Source: Loktanella sp. IMCC34160
GTDB taxonomy: Bacteria > Pseudomonadota > Alphaproteobacteria > Rhodobacterales > Rhodobacteraceae
Reading direction: 5' to 3'
DNA: 64,000 bases
Assembly (NCBI RefSeq): GCF_004145845.1
Contig: NZ_SELP01000006.1
Coordinates: forward strand, 124,001-188,000
A program made the translations under genes and the position numbers. The stretch's first letter is position 1, and the number at the start of each line of letters is the position of its first letter. Below the pieces are notes generated by a model. That model saw only the letters and a program-made list of their open reading frames with translations. It did no database searches and had not been told where the DNA came from. This document shows positions 37,025 to 46,051 of the stretch, one piece after another.

Positions 37025-38570
37025 TCACGCCCGGCCGCGGTTCATTTCTGGAGGTGGCCGGTGCACTTCACGCTCGAGGATCCACTCCGGAGCGGCTTCC
37101 TGAGGCATCGGGTGACCAAAATGGAACGCCTGGAACAATCGGCACCACATGTCCTGCAAGACCTTGACGTCTGCATCCGACTCTACGCCATCGGCCAGAA
37201 CCTCAATCCTGAGGTTGGTGGCCATGTCAATCATGGACGATACCAAAGAGCGCTTCTGACGGTCCGATCCGACACCGGACACGAATGCCCTGTCGATCTT
37301 GACCAAATCGACGGGCAGATTCACCAAGCTCAGGTCCGACGCATGCCCCGTCCCAAAGTCGTCCAAGGCAAAGGAGAAACCGCTTGATACAAGTTGATTA
37401 CTGGCCTCCAGGATACCATCGGTGCCTGTGACATAGAGGGCCGATCTAAGGATCTCGAGTACAGGCCTTTGAGGTTCGATGTCGCGTGCTTTGAGGTTCC
37501 ACAGCAGGGCATCACTGAAGCGAGGGTTCAAGAGGTTTTCGACCGTAATATCGAAACAGCCTTGGCAACACCCAGCATTTGCTCGTCCCACTACGCCAAT
37601 GCGTCCAGCGCAGAGCGTCAGACTTCCCCGTCGAGCTCCTGCCCAAGGCCGACGCGCTGCGCTGCGCCCAGAAAGTCATTCGGTATCCGGACACCGCGCC
37701 TTGGGTGGTTCCATCGCGCCAGCGCCTCGAATCCGATCACGGTGCCGCTGTTGACATAAACTGTGGCTGCAGATCCGCCACGAATTCTTGCCGTGCAATC
37801 CCCCGTAGAATATCTGTCGACAACTCCTGGAACGCGAAGTGAGTTCTCTGCAATTCCGGTGTGCATGCACGCGCGTGACCGCGAACGCTCCGTTTGGCTT
37901 CGTAGAGCGCAAGATTCGCATGATGCAGAAGCCCGTCGGCCGTTAGGCTGTCGATGGCACGGCTCTGCGCCAGACCGACGCTGGCGCTGGTTTGCAGAGC
38001 TTCGTCGGCAAACTCACAAGGCGCCGCCACTGCCGCTTCGGCCCACTCGGTCAGCTGTTCTGAGTTATCTCTCCGGGGAGCATTGTTGCGAGTTCGTCCC
38101 CACTATGCGGGCGCAGAGTCCACATTCCCTGAACGCAGACTGCAACGCCGCGGCCGTGTGATGCAGTATTGCGTCTTCCAGATCGAAACCCAAGGGTTTG
38201 AGATGCGGCATCGATTTTTGAATGCGCTCATGCATGTCGTCGTGGTTGCGGGTTCTTTCCCAGAACGTATCGCCGCCCAAATCAATGAGCTTTCCGACCG
38301 CCGTGGATTTGGCATAGCCACCCAACATTCGCCAAATACTACCAGGACGGTTTCTGCCGACAGGTCGAGCGTTTCGCCGCCGTGGTGCTCGACAACAAAG
38401 GTCCTAACACCGTTATTCACCAATCCGTAGATTCGTCGTTCCATGCCTGACACAGGACGGGAGACTCTTGCATGGTGTCGCTTACGAATTGGTAAGATTA
38501 GGTGCCGTGTCAAATGGCCAGATGTTTCCGCGTAACGAAGGGCAAATCCGGCAAGCCCGGCTTCCGACAA
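37025..38570 (-). pseudogene. Frameshifted GGDEF-EAL signalling gene
   Basis: Pieces lie in successive frames on the minus strand. GFDLEDAILHHTAAALQSAF and RECGLCARI (a GGDEF-domain run-up) lie near 38100-38250. HHANLALYEAKRS (the end of GGDEF) lies near 37900, GFEALARWNHPRRGVRIPNDF (the start of EAL) near 37700, and FALDDFGTGHASDLSLVNLP with DLVKIDRAFVSGV near 37250-37350. No single frame spans them and the GGDEF signature itself is disrupted, so this is a decayed diguanylate cyclase/phosphodiesterase. Sequence upstream (38400-38570) may be its sensor part. Confidence 0.75.
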
Positions 38571-39167
38571 TAAACAGCCTCAGCATTCCGAAAAATCTAT
38601 GACGACGGACGCCTCACGAATGCCGAGGGCAGCTTCGACGACGATGTGCTCTCGCCGATCAGCAGATCTTTTCATATTTGAGGCCAACGATGCACTAGCA
38701 ATCAAACCGGACCACCCGATTACGGCACGCCAGTCTGGATCGCTCTTGCGGGGGTGCGGCGCTGCGGGGGGCTTTGTTGGGTCTGGCCTGGCGCTGACCG
38801 TGGCCGGGTGCGGGGGTCATCTTTGGTTGCCCGGTGTCGTCTCGGTTCTTGGGGCAGGGAAGGGCCGGGGTGCCTGTTGGGAGCCGGCCTCGGTCTGGAT
38901 CTTCATGAGTTTGGAGCAGTTTCGGCGCGGGTAGGGAGGGCTGGTCCGATCCGGGTGGGGTCTGCTGGGCTGGTTCTGCCTCCGGTCCGGGTGACGCGCT
39001 GAAGGCTGTGTCGGCGCCGTGGCGTCCCTCCCCTGTTTCTTGAAGATGCAATCTGGCCGACGCGGCCGGGCTGGTTCCTGCGCTGCGCTCCGGCAAGCAC
39101 AAATACGGCTTCCACGCTGCGCGCGGACCCTCCGCATTTCTGCCTGCATCCCGGCCTTCTCCGTCGG

Positions 39168-39192
39168 CCTGTTTCGGTTGCATCGAAACAGG
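39168..39192 (+). promoter_or_regulatory. Stem-loop just upstream of the 66-residue gene
   Basis: CCTGTTTCG-N7-CGAAACAGG, a perfect 9-bp stem whose 3' end runs into the RBS (AGGAAAGGA). In copy B (57279-57303) the stem is conserved and only the loop changes. It is a possible translational control site or operator. Confidence 0.55.
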
Positions 39193-39206
39193 AAAGGAAC
39201 TCCACC

Positions 39207-39407
39207 ATGACTACTCACTACCGCGTCACCACCCCGGTCGAAGGCAAGAACGGCAAGACCTACTTCCGCCAGATCGGGGTCGCCTTCCCCCAGCGCGAGG
39301 GCTCGAAGTCCTTCATGAAGATCCAGCTCGAGGCCTTCCCGATCAACGGCGAACTGGTTCTCTTCGAGCCCAAGGACAAGGAGGACGACGAGGGCGTCAC
39401 CGAGTGA
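39207..39407 (+). CDS. Conserved 66-residue protein, copy A
   Basis: A small protein starting MTTHYRVTTPVEGKNGKTYF with a beta-rich centre (IGVAFPQREGSKSFMKIQLE) and an acidic tail (KDKEDDEGVTE). The RBS AGGAAAGGA is strong. The copy at 57318 encodes the same residues despite silent differences nearby (e.g. CCCCAGCGCGAGG versus CCGCAGCGCGAAG), which indicates selection on the protein. I do not recognise a named family. It leads plasmid-type modules in both places (ArdC here; methyltransferase group at copy B), suggesting a DNA-transfer or anti-restriction role. Confidence 0.75.
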   Translation: MTTHYRVTTPVEGKNGKTYFRQIGVAFPQREGSKSFMKIQLEAFPINGELVLFEPKDKEDDEGVTE

Positions 39408-39428
39408 GGCCCTCCCTCCCAGGGCCTC

Positions 39429-39449
39429 GGGGCGGCGTCAGGCCGCCCC
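39429..39449 (+). terminator. GC hairpin after the 66-residue gene
   Basis: GGGGCGGC-GTCAG-GCCGCCCC, 8-bp stem and 5-base loop, 20 bases after the stop. No T-run. The same hairpin is at 57540-57560 in copy B. Confidence 0.5.
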
Positions 39450-39861
39450 ATCCCCTGTTCCAGGGAGCCCCCTTCGGGCCGCGAAGGATCGGCGGTGTGC
39501 TGGCGCACGAGGGCAGGGGGCTGCCCGGCCGACGCTGTGCTCTGGCCGGTCAGGCGACCCTGTCGATGGCTGGGGCCGTCGGGGTTCGGACGAGCCGAAC
39601 GCCGCTCCGTCCCGGTTTTGGGAACCTCCGGTTCCCCCGTAAAGCCCGGTGCTGTTCGGACCGGAAGGGGTGTCCCCGGCTTCCTCCGCCTTCGGCTCCG
39701 TGCAGCCGGGTGATCCCCCTCCCCATCCGGTCCGGCACCGCGCTTGACGGGCCCCCCTCCTGCTCTCGGCGAGGGCCAGTCCGGCAAGATAGACACGCGC
39801 CAAGGCGCGGCTCGCTTGCCAGACATGCCCAATCTTGGGCGATACAGAGGAGAGGCCACAA

Positions 39862-40749
39862 ATGGCGACCGCAAAATTCAATGTTCAGGATCAGGTGACA
39901 GGCGCAATCATTGCAGCCATCGAAGCAGGCACCCCGCCGTGGCGCAAGCCATGGACCGGTGAGGCGGGAGGCTGTTCTTTCCCGCACCGGGCCAACGGCG
40001 AACCTTACCGGGGCATCAATGTGCTGCTGCTATGGGCGGCAGCTCAGAACCACGGATATACCTCCGCCCATTGGTTCACCTATCGGCAGGCGCAGGAGAA
40101 CGGGGGGCAGGTTCGCAAAGGAGAAAAGTCCAACACGGTCGTCAAATATGGCACCATCGACCGGGAGACGGACGAGGGCGAAGCCAAGGCGGTTCCCTAT
40201 ACCCGCGCCTATCGGGTCTTCAACGCCGATCAGATCGACGGGTTGCCCGAGCATTTCTATGCCACGCCTGCGCCCGCCGAAGATCTCGGCACCGAAGCGG
40301 ACCCCGCGCTTTGCGCGTTCTTCGAGGCTCTTGGCGTTCCGATCATCACGACCGAGGAACCGCGCGCCTACTACAGCATCGACAAGGACCAGATCCACAT
40401 GCCGCCGGTTCAAACCTTCTATTCGGCATCTGAGTATTTTGGAACTCTGGCCCATGAGTGCGCCCATTCCACAGGCCACAGGTCGCGGCTGGACCGGTTC
40501 GAGAAGTTCCGGGACCGCAAAGCCTATGCATTCGAAGAACTCATCGCGGAAATCGCGGCCTGCATCCTTGGGGCAAAGCACGGGTTCAAACCCGACTTTG
40601 AACAGTCCGCCGCCTATGTCGAAGGGTGGTTGAAGGCCCTTGGCGAGGACAACCGCGCCATCTTCCGCGCCGCGAGCGAGGCACAGAAAGCCGTGGATAT
40701 GATCGAAGCCGCCGCCGAGGGCGCAACCAGCACCAAGGAGGCCGCGTGA
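39862..40749 (+). CDS. ardC: ArdC-type antirestriction protein
   Basis: A 295-residue protein started at the ATG at 39862 (AGGAGAGG upstream). The N-terminal ssDNA-binding ArdC domain shows IIAAIEAGTPPWRKPWTG, PYRGINVLLLWAA and YTSAHWFTYRQAQENGGQVRKGEKS. The C-terminal zinc-peptidase-like domain carries HECAH (198-202) followed by EELIAEIAACILG, supplying the third ligand. Plasmid ArdC proteins protect entering single-stranded DNA from restriction. Its stop overlaps the next start. Its presence points to conjugative DNA in this region. Confidence 0.92.
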   Translation: MATAKFNVQDQVTGAIIAAIEAGTPPWRKPWTGEAGGCSFPHRANGEPYRGINVLLLWAAAQNHGYTSAHWFTYRQAQENGGQVRKGEKSNTVVKYGTIDRETDEGEAKAVPYTRAYRVFNADQIDGLPEHFYATPAPAEDLGTEADPALCAFFEALGVPIITTEEPRAYYSIDKDQIHMPPVQTFYSASEYFGTLAHECAHSTGHRSRLDRFEKFRDRKAYAFEELIAEIAACILGAKHGFKPDFEQSAAYVEGWLKALGEDNRAIFRAASEAQKAVDMIEAAAEGATSTKEAA

Positions 40750-41339
40750 TGGGCTGGCTGATCTACAATCATACCCCGCGCGACATCAAAGCCGAGATTG
40801 AACGGCTCTGCACATACGAGGACGAGGTGCGGGCCGCACGGCCCCTCCGGGCCAGCCGTGTCGGCACGGTTTGGTATGTCGCGGTCGAAGTGCAGTTGAA
40901 ACGTCCTGACGGAGAGACCTACGGCCACGAGGCCGATGCAATGGGCCGCTATGTCTTTGCTGCCGTCTTCTTGACCCGACGCGAGAATGGCGGCTGGGGC
41001 TATAAGAGCATGGACGAGGGCCAAGGGCCGGTGGAATCCCAAGCCCCTCTGGCCATTCTCAACCTGCTCAGTCCAACGACAACGGACTACGCGCTTGCAT
41101 GGCGGCAACGGTGCCGCGAACACGCCGCCAAAGCCAGCCGCAAGCTGACCCATGGCGACGTGATCGAACTGGCCCAACCGCTGGAATTCACCGACGGGCG
41201 GCAACGAAGCCGCTTCACCGTCCACAAGGGGCGTAATCCCGGTGAGAAGCGGGTTTCGACCAGCTTCATCTGCGCCGAGACGGGCGCGCATTGCCGGATC
41301 AGTGGCGTCATGAAGCGCGACTGGAAGACGGTGGGATAG
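40749..41339 (+). CDS. Unknown 196-residue protein coupled to ardC
   Basis: Starts at the ATG overlapping the ardC stop (TGATG): MGWLIYNHTPRDIKAEIERL. A compact alpha/beta protein with VGTVWYVAVEVQLKRPDGET and a C-terminal basic, Phe-rich part (RQRSRFTVHKGRNPGEKRV). It resembles small proteins that accompany ardC on Rhodobacterales plasmids. I cannot name the function. It has no membrane segment. Confidence 0.7.
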   Translation: MGWLIYNHTPRDIKAEIERLCTYEDEVRAARPLRASRVGTVWYVAVEVQLKRPDGETYGHEADAMGRYVFAAVFLTRRENGGWGYKSMDEGQGPVESQAPLAILNLLSPTTTDYALAWRQRCREHAAKASRKLTHGDVIELAQPLEFTDGRQRSRFTVHKGRNPGEKRVSTSFICAETGAHCRISGVMKRDWKTVG

Positions 41340-41909
41340 GGCGATGACACAGCAAAAGACCGCCTTTCTGCCGCATGTCATGTTTCGGAAGTCGATGATA
41401 TCGGGCCATCTGTCCGAACCGGTTCCGGGCTGACGGTCCTTCCATGTGTCCCGAGCGATCCGGGCAAGTGGCCCGGATCGCTCAGGACCGGCGCTATTCG
41501 CGCCGAACCGCGTTCGTGGGGGGCGATACCCAAGCAATAGCGCTGCTTCACCGGCGGATGGTACTTCCCACTGTTGACCCTTTCTCACCTCGCCGCTGGC
41601 GCGTTCGGTTCTCTGCGGGGCGGGACCCGTTCCGCGACGTTCGGTTTCTTCAGTCAACAACGTCGGGCAATGAAGGTGGGCTGGCTCCCGTCCCTTGCAA
41701 TCGACTGCGGCAACTTGACCCGGCGTGTCTGTCTGCCCGTGGTTGTCAGAGGTCGGATGATTCAAACTCCGGCGGGATACCCCTTGCAGGAACAGCACCT
41801 TTGCTATGAGCAATGGGAACTTGAGCGGTTTGGATCGAACGAAGTGGGACCTCAAGCGTCGCCGGATCGATGCTTGCATCTGTCAGAAAATAGATTATAT
41901 ATCTGACGC
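41340..41909. other. Gap with a 13-bp perfect inverted repeat
   Basis: No gene seen apart from a doubtful 29-codon frame at 41344. GAGCGATCCGGGC (41453-41465) and GCCCGGATCGCTC (41471-41483) form a perfect 13-bp stem with a 5-base loop. A second GC hairpin (CGGCGC...GCGCCG) lies next to it at about 41489-41505. There is no T-run. It may be a protein-binding or replication/transfer site, or a terminator for the ardC unit. Confidence 0.45.
41882..41907. promoter_or_regulatory. Nested palindrome upstream of the AbiEi-like gene
   Basis: GTCAGA-N14-TCTGAC with an inner AGAT...ATCT around an AT-rich centre, ending 14 bases before the start at 41922. AbiEi antitoxins autoregulate by binding inverted repeats at this position. 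It is a probable operator. Confidence 0.55.
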
Positions 41910-41921
41910 TTGGAGGCAAAC

Positions 41922-42518
41922 ATGCAGACCACATCCCAAGCCATCAAGACCTATGCGGAAACCTTGCCGGAGGGGGCGACCCTCTCCGCGCGGGAACTGT
42001 TGCACCTCGGGGAGCGTGCGGCGATTGACCAGGCGCTATCGCGTTTGGTTCGGCGCGGGGAGCTTCTGCGTGTGAAGCGGGGAGTGTTCGCCCTGCCCGT
42101 GAAAACCCGCTTTGGGAACCGGGCGCCCTCGGTTGAAGCCGTGGTTGAGCATATCGCAAAATCAACGGGTGAGCGTGTGTCGCAGAGCGGAGCCTCTGCT
42201 GCGAACCTGCTCGGCATCTCGACGCAGAATCCATCGCGTCAGATTTACTGGACCTCCGGGCCAAGCCGTCATCTGACGCTCGGAGCGCAAAGCGTCGAGC
42301 TCAAGCATGTTCCGAGCTGGCAGCTTCGCGCGCCCAACAGCCGAGCCGGACATGCCTTTCGGGCGCTTGCCTATTTCGGGAAGTCCGAGGCCGCTCAGGC
42401 TTTGACGCGCATCAAAGCGATGCTGAACGAAGGGGAGCAGCGCGAGCTTCTGAGCCTTCGTGCCTGTGCACCAACCTGGTTGGCCAAGGAACTTAGCGCG
42501 CTCGCGTCTCCGCAATGA
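41922..42518 (+). CDS. AbiEi-like / DUF6088 antitoxin protein
   Basis: A 198-residue protein; the ATG at 41922 follows GGAGG at a good distance. An N-terminal winged helix (ARELLHLGERAAIDQALSRL, VRRGELLRVKRGVFALPV) precedes a domain with VSQSGASAANLLGISTQNPS and a C-terminal AFRALAYFGKSEAAQAL. This is the plan of AbiEi-type transcriptional antitoxins. Its stop overlaps the start of what should be the AbiEii toxin, but that gene is cut after about 35 codons, so this antitoxin is orphaned. Confidence 0.75.
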   Translation: MQTTSQAIKTYAETLPEGATLSARELLHLGERAAIDQALSRLVRRGELLRVKRGVFALPVKTRFGNRAPSVEAVVEHIAKSTGERVSQSGASAANLLGISTQNPSRQIYWTSGPSRHLTLGAQSVELKHVPSWQLRAPNSRAGHAFRALAYFGKSEAAQALTRIKAMLNEGEQRELLSLRACAPTWLAKELSALASPQ

Positions 42519-42640
42519 CAGAGAGCCAGACCTACTTTTACCTGTCACGCCAAGACAAGCTCGATGCGCTAGAGGTGGCCGCCTCGACCTTGGGGCGGCC
42601 TGCGGGCCTCTTGGAAAGCCGAGCACATCAAAAACCGTGA
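42515..42640 (+). pseudogene. Truncated AbiEii toxin N-terminus
   Basis: The ATG overlaps the antitoxin stop (ATGA). The start MTESQTYFYLSRQDKLDALE and VAASTLGRPAGLLE is the usual opening of AbiEii-type nucleotidyltransferases. The frame then leaves the family and stops at 42640, before any catalytic motif. A deletion or recombination joined it to the tail of the opposing AbiE locus. Confidence 0.65.
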
Positions 42641-42696
42641 CCAGGCACTCTTCTTCATCGGGATCGTTCTCAAAATCAGTCGTCTCTGTTCCATCT

Positions 42697-43614
42697 TCAG
42701 CCGAGGAGTTTCTCTAACTCTTCGCCCTGGGCGGTGTGCTTCTCGGGGTTCTCTGCTTTCAGCTTTTTCACGTTGATCAGCTTCCATCTGACGGCGGGCA
42801 ACGCGGCGGCTTGAGGCCGGCCGATCGCCTCGTAATCCGGCTCGCCTTCGTGCAAAGTCCTCAGAAATCTCTTCGCGTCCTCATCGAGACAGGATCGTAT
42901 ATCCCTGATTAGGCGGTCGCGCGTCCTGATCAGTTCCGGAAGGTCGACTGGCTCCTTGGTCATGCCCTCGAATTCCCGCGCATAGGGTTGATCCAGATCG
43001 ATCAGGTTCGGGTTCAGCAATTCATGCGGTGGGCGCGGTGAACACGCTACATAGATGAGGAAAGTGCGGAACAACTCGTCCGTAAGGCCTTCGTTCTCGT
43101 AGAGCAGCTTCACGTCATACAGGTCGCGTGGGTGCTGGCGATCGACGGCCGCATGCAGCTTGCCTCCGAACAAATCCTCGAAGGAGACAATATTCATCGC
43201 CGCATACCCGAATTCCTCCTCGACGGCTTCGGAGACTTCGCGTTGTTCCGGATCATGCACGACGCCGCGCGTGACGGGGGAGGTCTCAATCTTGATCTCG
43301 GCCGCGCCCAGGCGTGCGAGCGCACGCGTGGCACCGCCGCCGCCACCTGCAATACGCTGCGCTTTTGCGTCGGTGATGCCGCCTTCGATGGCGGCGGCAA
43401 TCCGGTCCATCGCGACGTTGATTTCAGCGAGGCTTTCGGCGCGGTCTTTGACAGGTAGGTAGGTCAGATCGATATCGACCGACAGGCGTGGCAGGTCGCG
43501 ATAGAAGAGGTTGATGGCCGTCCCGCCCTTGAGCGCAAATATCTCCTCCCTGGCGACATAAGGTAGTAAGCGCACGAGAAGGGCCACTTGGGCGGCATAG
43601 TCTTCACGCGCCAT
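42697..43614 (-). CDS. abiEii: AbiEii-type nucleotidyltransferase toxin
   Basis: A 305-residue protein with the nucleotidyltransferase signature GGTAINLF at residues 30-37 and DID at 47-49 in LSVDIDLTYL. A helical C-terminal half (NIVSFEDLFGGKLHAAVDRQ, HPRDLYDVKLLYENEG) is the part conserved in AbiEii. Type IV toxins of this family modify tRNA with NTPs and arrest growth on phage infection. The start overlaps the end of the antitoxin gene by 11 bases, so the module is intact. Confidence 0.88.
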   Translation of the reverse strand: MAREDYAAQVALLVRLLPYVAREEIFALKGGTAINLFYRDLPRLSVDIDLTYLPVKDRAESLAEINVAMDRIAAAIEGGITDAKAQRIAGGGGGATRALARLGAAEIKIETSPVTRGVVHDPEQREVSEAVEEEFGYAAMNIVSFEDLFGGKLHAAVDRQHPRDLYDVKLLYENEGLTDELFRTFLIYVACSPRPPHELLNPNLIDLDQPYAREFEGMTKEPVDLPELIRTRDRLIRDIRSCLDEDAKRFLRTLHEGEPDYEAIGRPQAAALPAVRWKLINVKKLKAENPEKHTAQGEELEKLLG

Positions 43615-44443
43615 GATTACGTTCCTTTATTGCAAACTCTTCGGGCACCATGATCCTGTAGCGCGGATGTATCTTGCCGCCTTTGACCAATGCTCGATCC
43701 CCGCTGCCGAGGTCGAACTCTTCCGGATCGAGACGCTTGCGCCAGGCATGATCGTGGCGGTCGGCGAACACGAAGAACAGACGTTTGACCTTGATTTTCT
43801 TGCAACTTCTGAGCAGCGCCGAGAGGGTTCTCGGGCGCAATGTCGTCAGGCTTTCGAACGCCATGTCGAGGTTGTGAAAGCTCTCCTGATCCGGCAATTC
43901 GTCCAGCGCCTCTAAGATCGCCCGTTCCGGCGAGGACATCACCAGTTTCCAGTCCCACGGCAGGGACGATGCTGTCTCGTCGGCATTCCTTCGTGCGTCA
44001 TCGACACCCAACTCCGGATCGGAGAACAGTGACAAGTTGCGTGTGCGGAGTTTGGTGTTGAGCGGCAGTTTTTCGAGCCAGTTAGGGATTTTTGAGCCGT
44101 AAAGCCAGACTGTGCTCTTGTCGCCGAGTGAGAGATAGTGCGCATAGCCTTGCAGGCCCAATGCCGTCGCCCCCCCGATATGGACAGGGTAGTGCATGAT
44201 GTGCTGGAGCGAGAGCAGGCAGGTCTTCCAGTTGAGCGTGTTCGTGGTGGCGCTGCTTGGTGAGGGGCGGCGGAAGACTCCGCGTCCAAGGCGTTCTAGC
44301 CAGCCGCGTTGGACATAGGCGTAGGACGAACGCCTGCCTATCCCGTGGTGCTCAAGCCAAGCGGAGTCCACGAGGAACCCCGTGGGGACAGCCTCAAGAA
44401 GGCTCTTTAGTTTTTCGTGCTCTTGTCTGCTCATACGTGACAT
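43604..44443 (-). CDS. abiEi: AbiEi-type antitoxin
   Basis: A 279-residue protein. The N-terminal winged helix (LVDSAWLEHHGIGRRSSYAY, VQRGWLERLGRGVFRRP) is followed by the AbiEi fold (YPVHIGGATALGLQGYAHYL) and a C-terminal domain (PERAILEALDELPDQESFHN). It pairs with the overlapping AbiEii gene. The type IV antitoxin represses the operon and blocks the toxin without stable complex formation in the studied members. A second ATG three codons in is possible. Confidence 0.87.
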   Translation of the reverse strand: MSRMSRQEHEKLKSLLEAVPTGFLVDSAWLEHHGIGRRSSYAYVQRGWLERLGRGVFRRPSPSSATTNTLNWKTCLLSLQHIMHYPVHIGGATALGLQGYAHYLSLGDKSTVWLYGSKIPNWLEKLPLNTKLRTRNLSLFSDPELGVDDARRNADETASSLPWDWKLVMSSPERAILEALDELPDQESFHNLDMAFESLTTLRPRTLSALLRSCKKIKVKRLFFVFADRHDHAWRKRLDPEEFDLGSGDRALVKGGKIHPRYRIMVPEEFAIKERNHGA

Positions 44444-45216
44444 AATGTTGTATTCTTAAAGAGGCCGCTACTTGTTTCTGTGAAAACCTGTGAGATGGTC
44501 CACCAAGGATGGACAAACTGTAACGCTCTCGAAGGGATTGGCTGAGAAGACAGCCGGCCATTCGGATCGAAAAGTTGGAGCTTTGTGTTCTTGTCTTTGA
44601 CAGGCTTCAACTGCTGAAGATTTTTGAAGCGGCAGGTTGCCGGCCATGTGGGCCTTGTGGTGAGTGACCGCCAATCGTTCCTATGAGATGAAGACCGGTG
44701 CTTTTCTATCGGCGAAAGTGGCCAACTCTAAGCTCCGCCGGGCATGCCAAGCAGTCCGTGGTAAAATGCAGCGGAAACCCAAGGAGTATCAATGAATGCT
44801 CCAAGCCGTTCGGCGTTTTCCTCTACAAGACGTTTCGGCTGCTGCGGAAGTTCGGAATCTAGGGCCGCACCGCAGCGGTAGCAGTGTATAGTAAGCGGCC
44901 GGTCTGGGCCGGGCCTGTCGCGAATAACATCCATACATTTGCAGTTTTGCAGAGTCCGCTTTCTGCGCATCGGAGCCGTTCGGACACTTTGCAGCATTCA
45001 GTAAGTTTGGGCTCAGAGCCGACTTGCGGCGTCGCAGCTCAAAGTTTCCCCGACTACCCTTTGGCTTTGATCGGCCTGCTGGCCGTAGCTCAGCCCAATC
45101 AAGACATACGTTCAGCTACCTCACGGCCGAAGACGTCACTCGGGCAGGGCGGATTCCGGACTTTCGCCGAGCGAGCGAGCGCCTTTAGGTTTGAGACAAA
45201 GCAGCCGTTCAGAATT
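44444..45216. other. Gap between AbiE and the CRISPR array, with one doubtful small frame
   Basis: A minus-strand frame at 44728-44997 contains CKCMDV and IHCYRCGAALDSEL, a possible zinc-binding CxC...CxxC pair, in a cysteine-rich peptide of about 70-89 residues. I cannot assign it. The rest holds the inverted 69-bp repeat (45008-45076) and the region just upstream of the array, where no strong leader signature stands out. Confidence 0.35.
45008..45076 (-). repeat. 69-bp intergenic repeat, inverted copy left of the CRISPR locus
   Basis: Reverse complement of the element at 9182 and 51093, with several substitutions. Together with 51093-51160 it flanks the CRISPR-Cas9 locus in inverted orientation. 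Confidence 0.75.
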
Positions 45217-45978
45217 TGAGCGGCTGGACCTCGAATTCTGAACAGCTAAACTTTTGCGGCCCCGCAAACGTTGACACACTCAGTTGCGGCTGGACCTCGA
45301 ATTCTGAACAGCTAAACTGCGCCGGGTCGGCGTTCCTGAACGCCTAGCGTTGCGGCTGGACCTCGAATTCTGAACAGCTAAACTGCCAGTCCAGCCAAGT
45401 GATGCCGTCGCGCTGTTGCGGCTGGACCTCGAATTCTGAACAGCTAAACTCAATGTCCTGCAATAGCGCGCCGCTGGGGCGTTGCGGCTGGACCTCGAAT
45501 TCTGAACAGCTAAACTTTCCCCGACGATGACGGGATGCAGCGCGTCGTTGCGGCTGGACCTCGAATTCTGAACAGCTAAACTGATGAACATTGCCTGAAG
45601 CTCAGCCTTCGTGTTGCGGCTGGACCTCGAATTCTGAACAGCTAAACTAAAGAACGGCGCGTAACCGTTCGCCGCCATGTTGCGGCTGGACCTCGAATTC
45701 TGAACAGCTAAACTGACCCGCGACACGATGTCCTGCCCATATTCGTTGCGGCTGGACCTCGAATTCTGAACAGCTAAACTCACCGCCAGCTTGCCGCCTC
45801 GGAACGTGTCGTTGCGGCTGGACCTCGAATTCTGAACAGCTAAACTTGTCTGGCAGCGCATCCAGCCGCTTGCGTTGTTGCGGCTGGACCTCGAATTCTG
45901 AACAGCTAAACTTTCAGTGCCCACCGGCAATCGGTGGGCCACGTTGCGGCTGGACCTCGAATTCTGAACAGCTAAACT
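45217..45978 (+). CRISPR. CRISPR array, 12 repeats of 36 bp and 11 spacers of 30 bp
   Basis: Repeats begin every 66 bases from 45217 to 45943. The consensus starts GTTGCGGCTGGACCTCGAAT and ends TCTGAACAGCTAAACT. Repeat 1 has TGAG in place of the first GTTG; the others look identical. All 11 spacers are exactly 30 bases. The tracrRNA at 50867 can pair only with plus-strand repeat RNA, so the array is read left to right, towards cas2 and against the cas genes. The repeat ends in CTAAACT, which could act as a -10 box inside each repeat, as known in some II-C systems. Confidence 0.98.
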
Positions 45979-46051
45979 CGATCCTCTTCCAAGCCCCTGA
46001 AACAACAGAGGTTTTGGGAGGGATCGAGTGCGGCAATCTGAAGAATCATGA

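Larger units (their letters stand above)
38733..39866 (+). repeat. 1.13-kb direct repeat, copy A (copy B at 56845-57977)
   Basis: From GTCTGGATCGCTCTTGCGGG to GATACAGAGGAGAGGCCACA followed by ATGGC, the two copies run in parallel with few differences and a 1-bp net length change. The unit contains a GC-rich upstream stretch, a hairpin, a 66-residue gene, a terminator-like hairpin and the 290-bp structured element. It ends exactly at the start codon of a different gene in each copy (ArdC here, an unknown protein in copy B). Confidence 0.9.

Noticed and set aside
39404-39898. Overlapping frames of 70-160 codons in the structured element, on both strands in all copies
   Set aside because: Arg/Gly/Pro-rich with frame-disrupting differences between copies. 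The conserved feature is hairpins, not protein.
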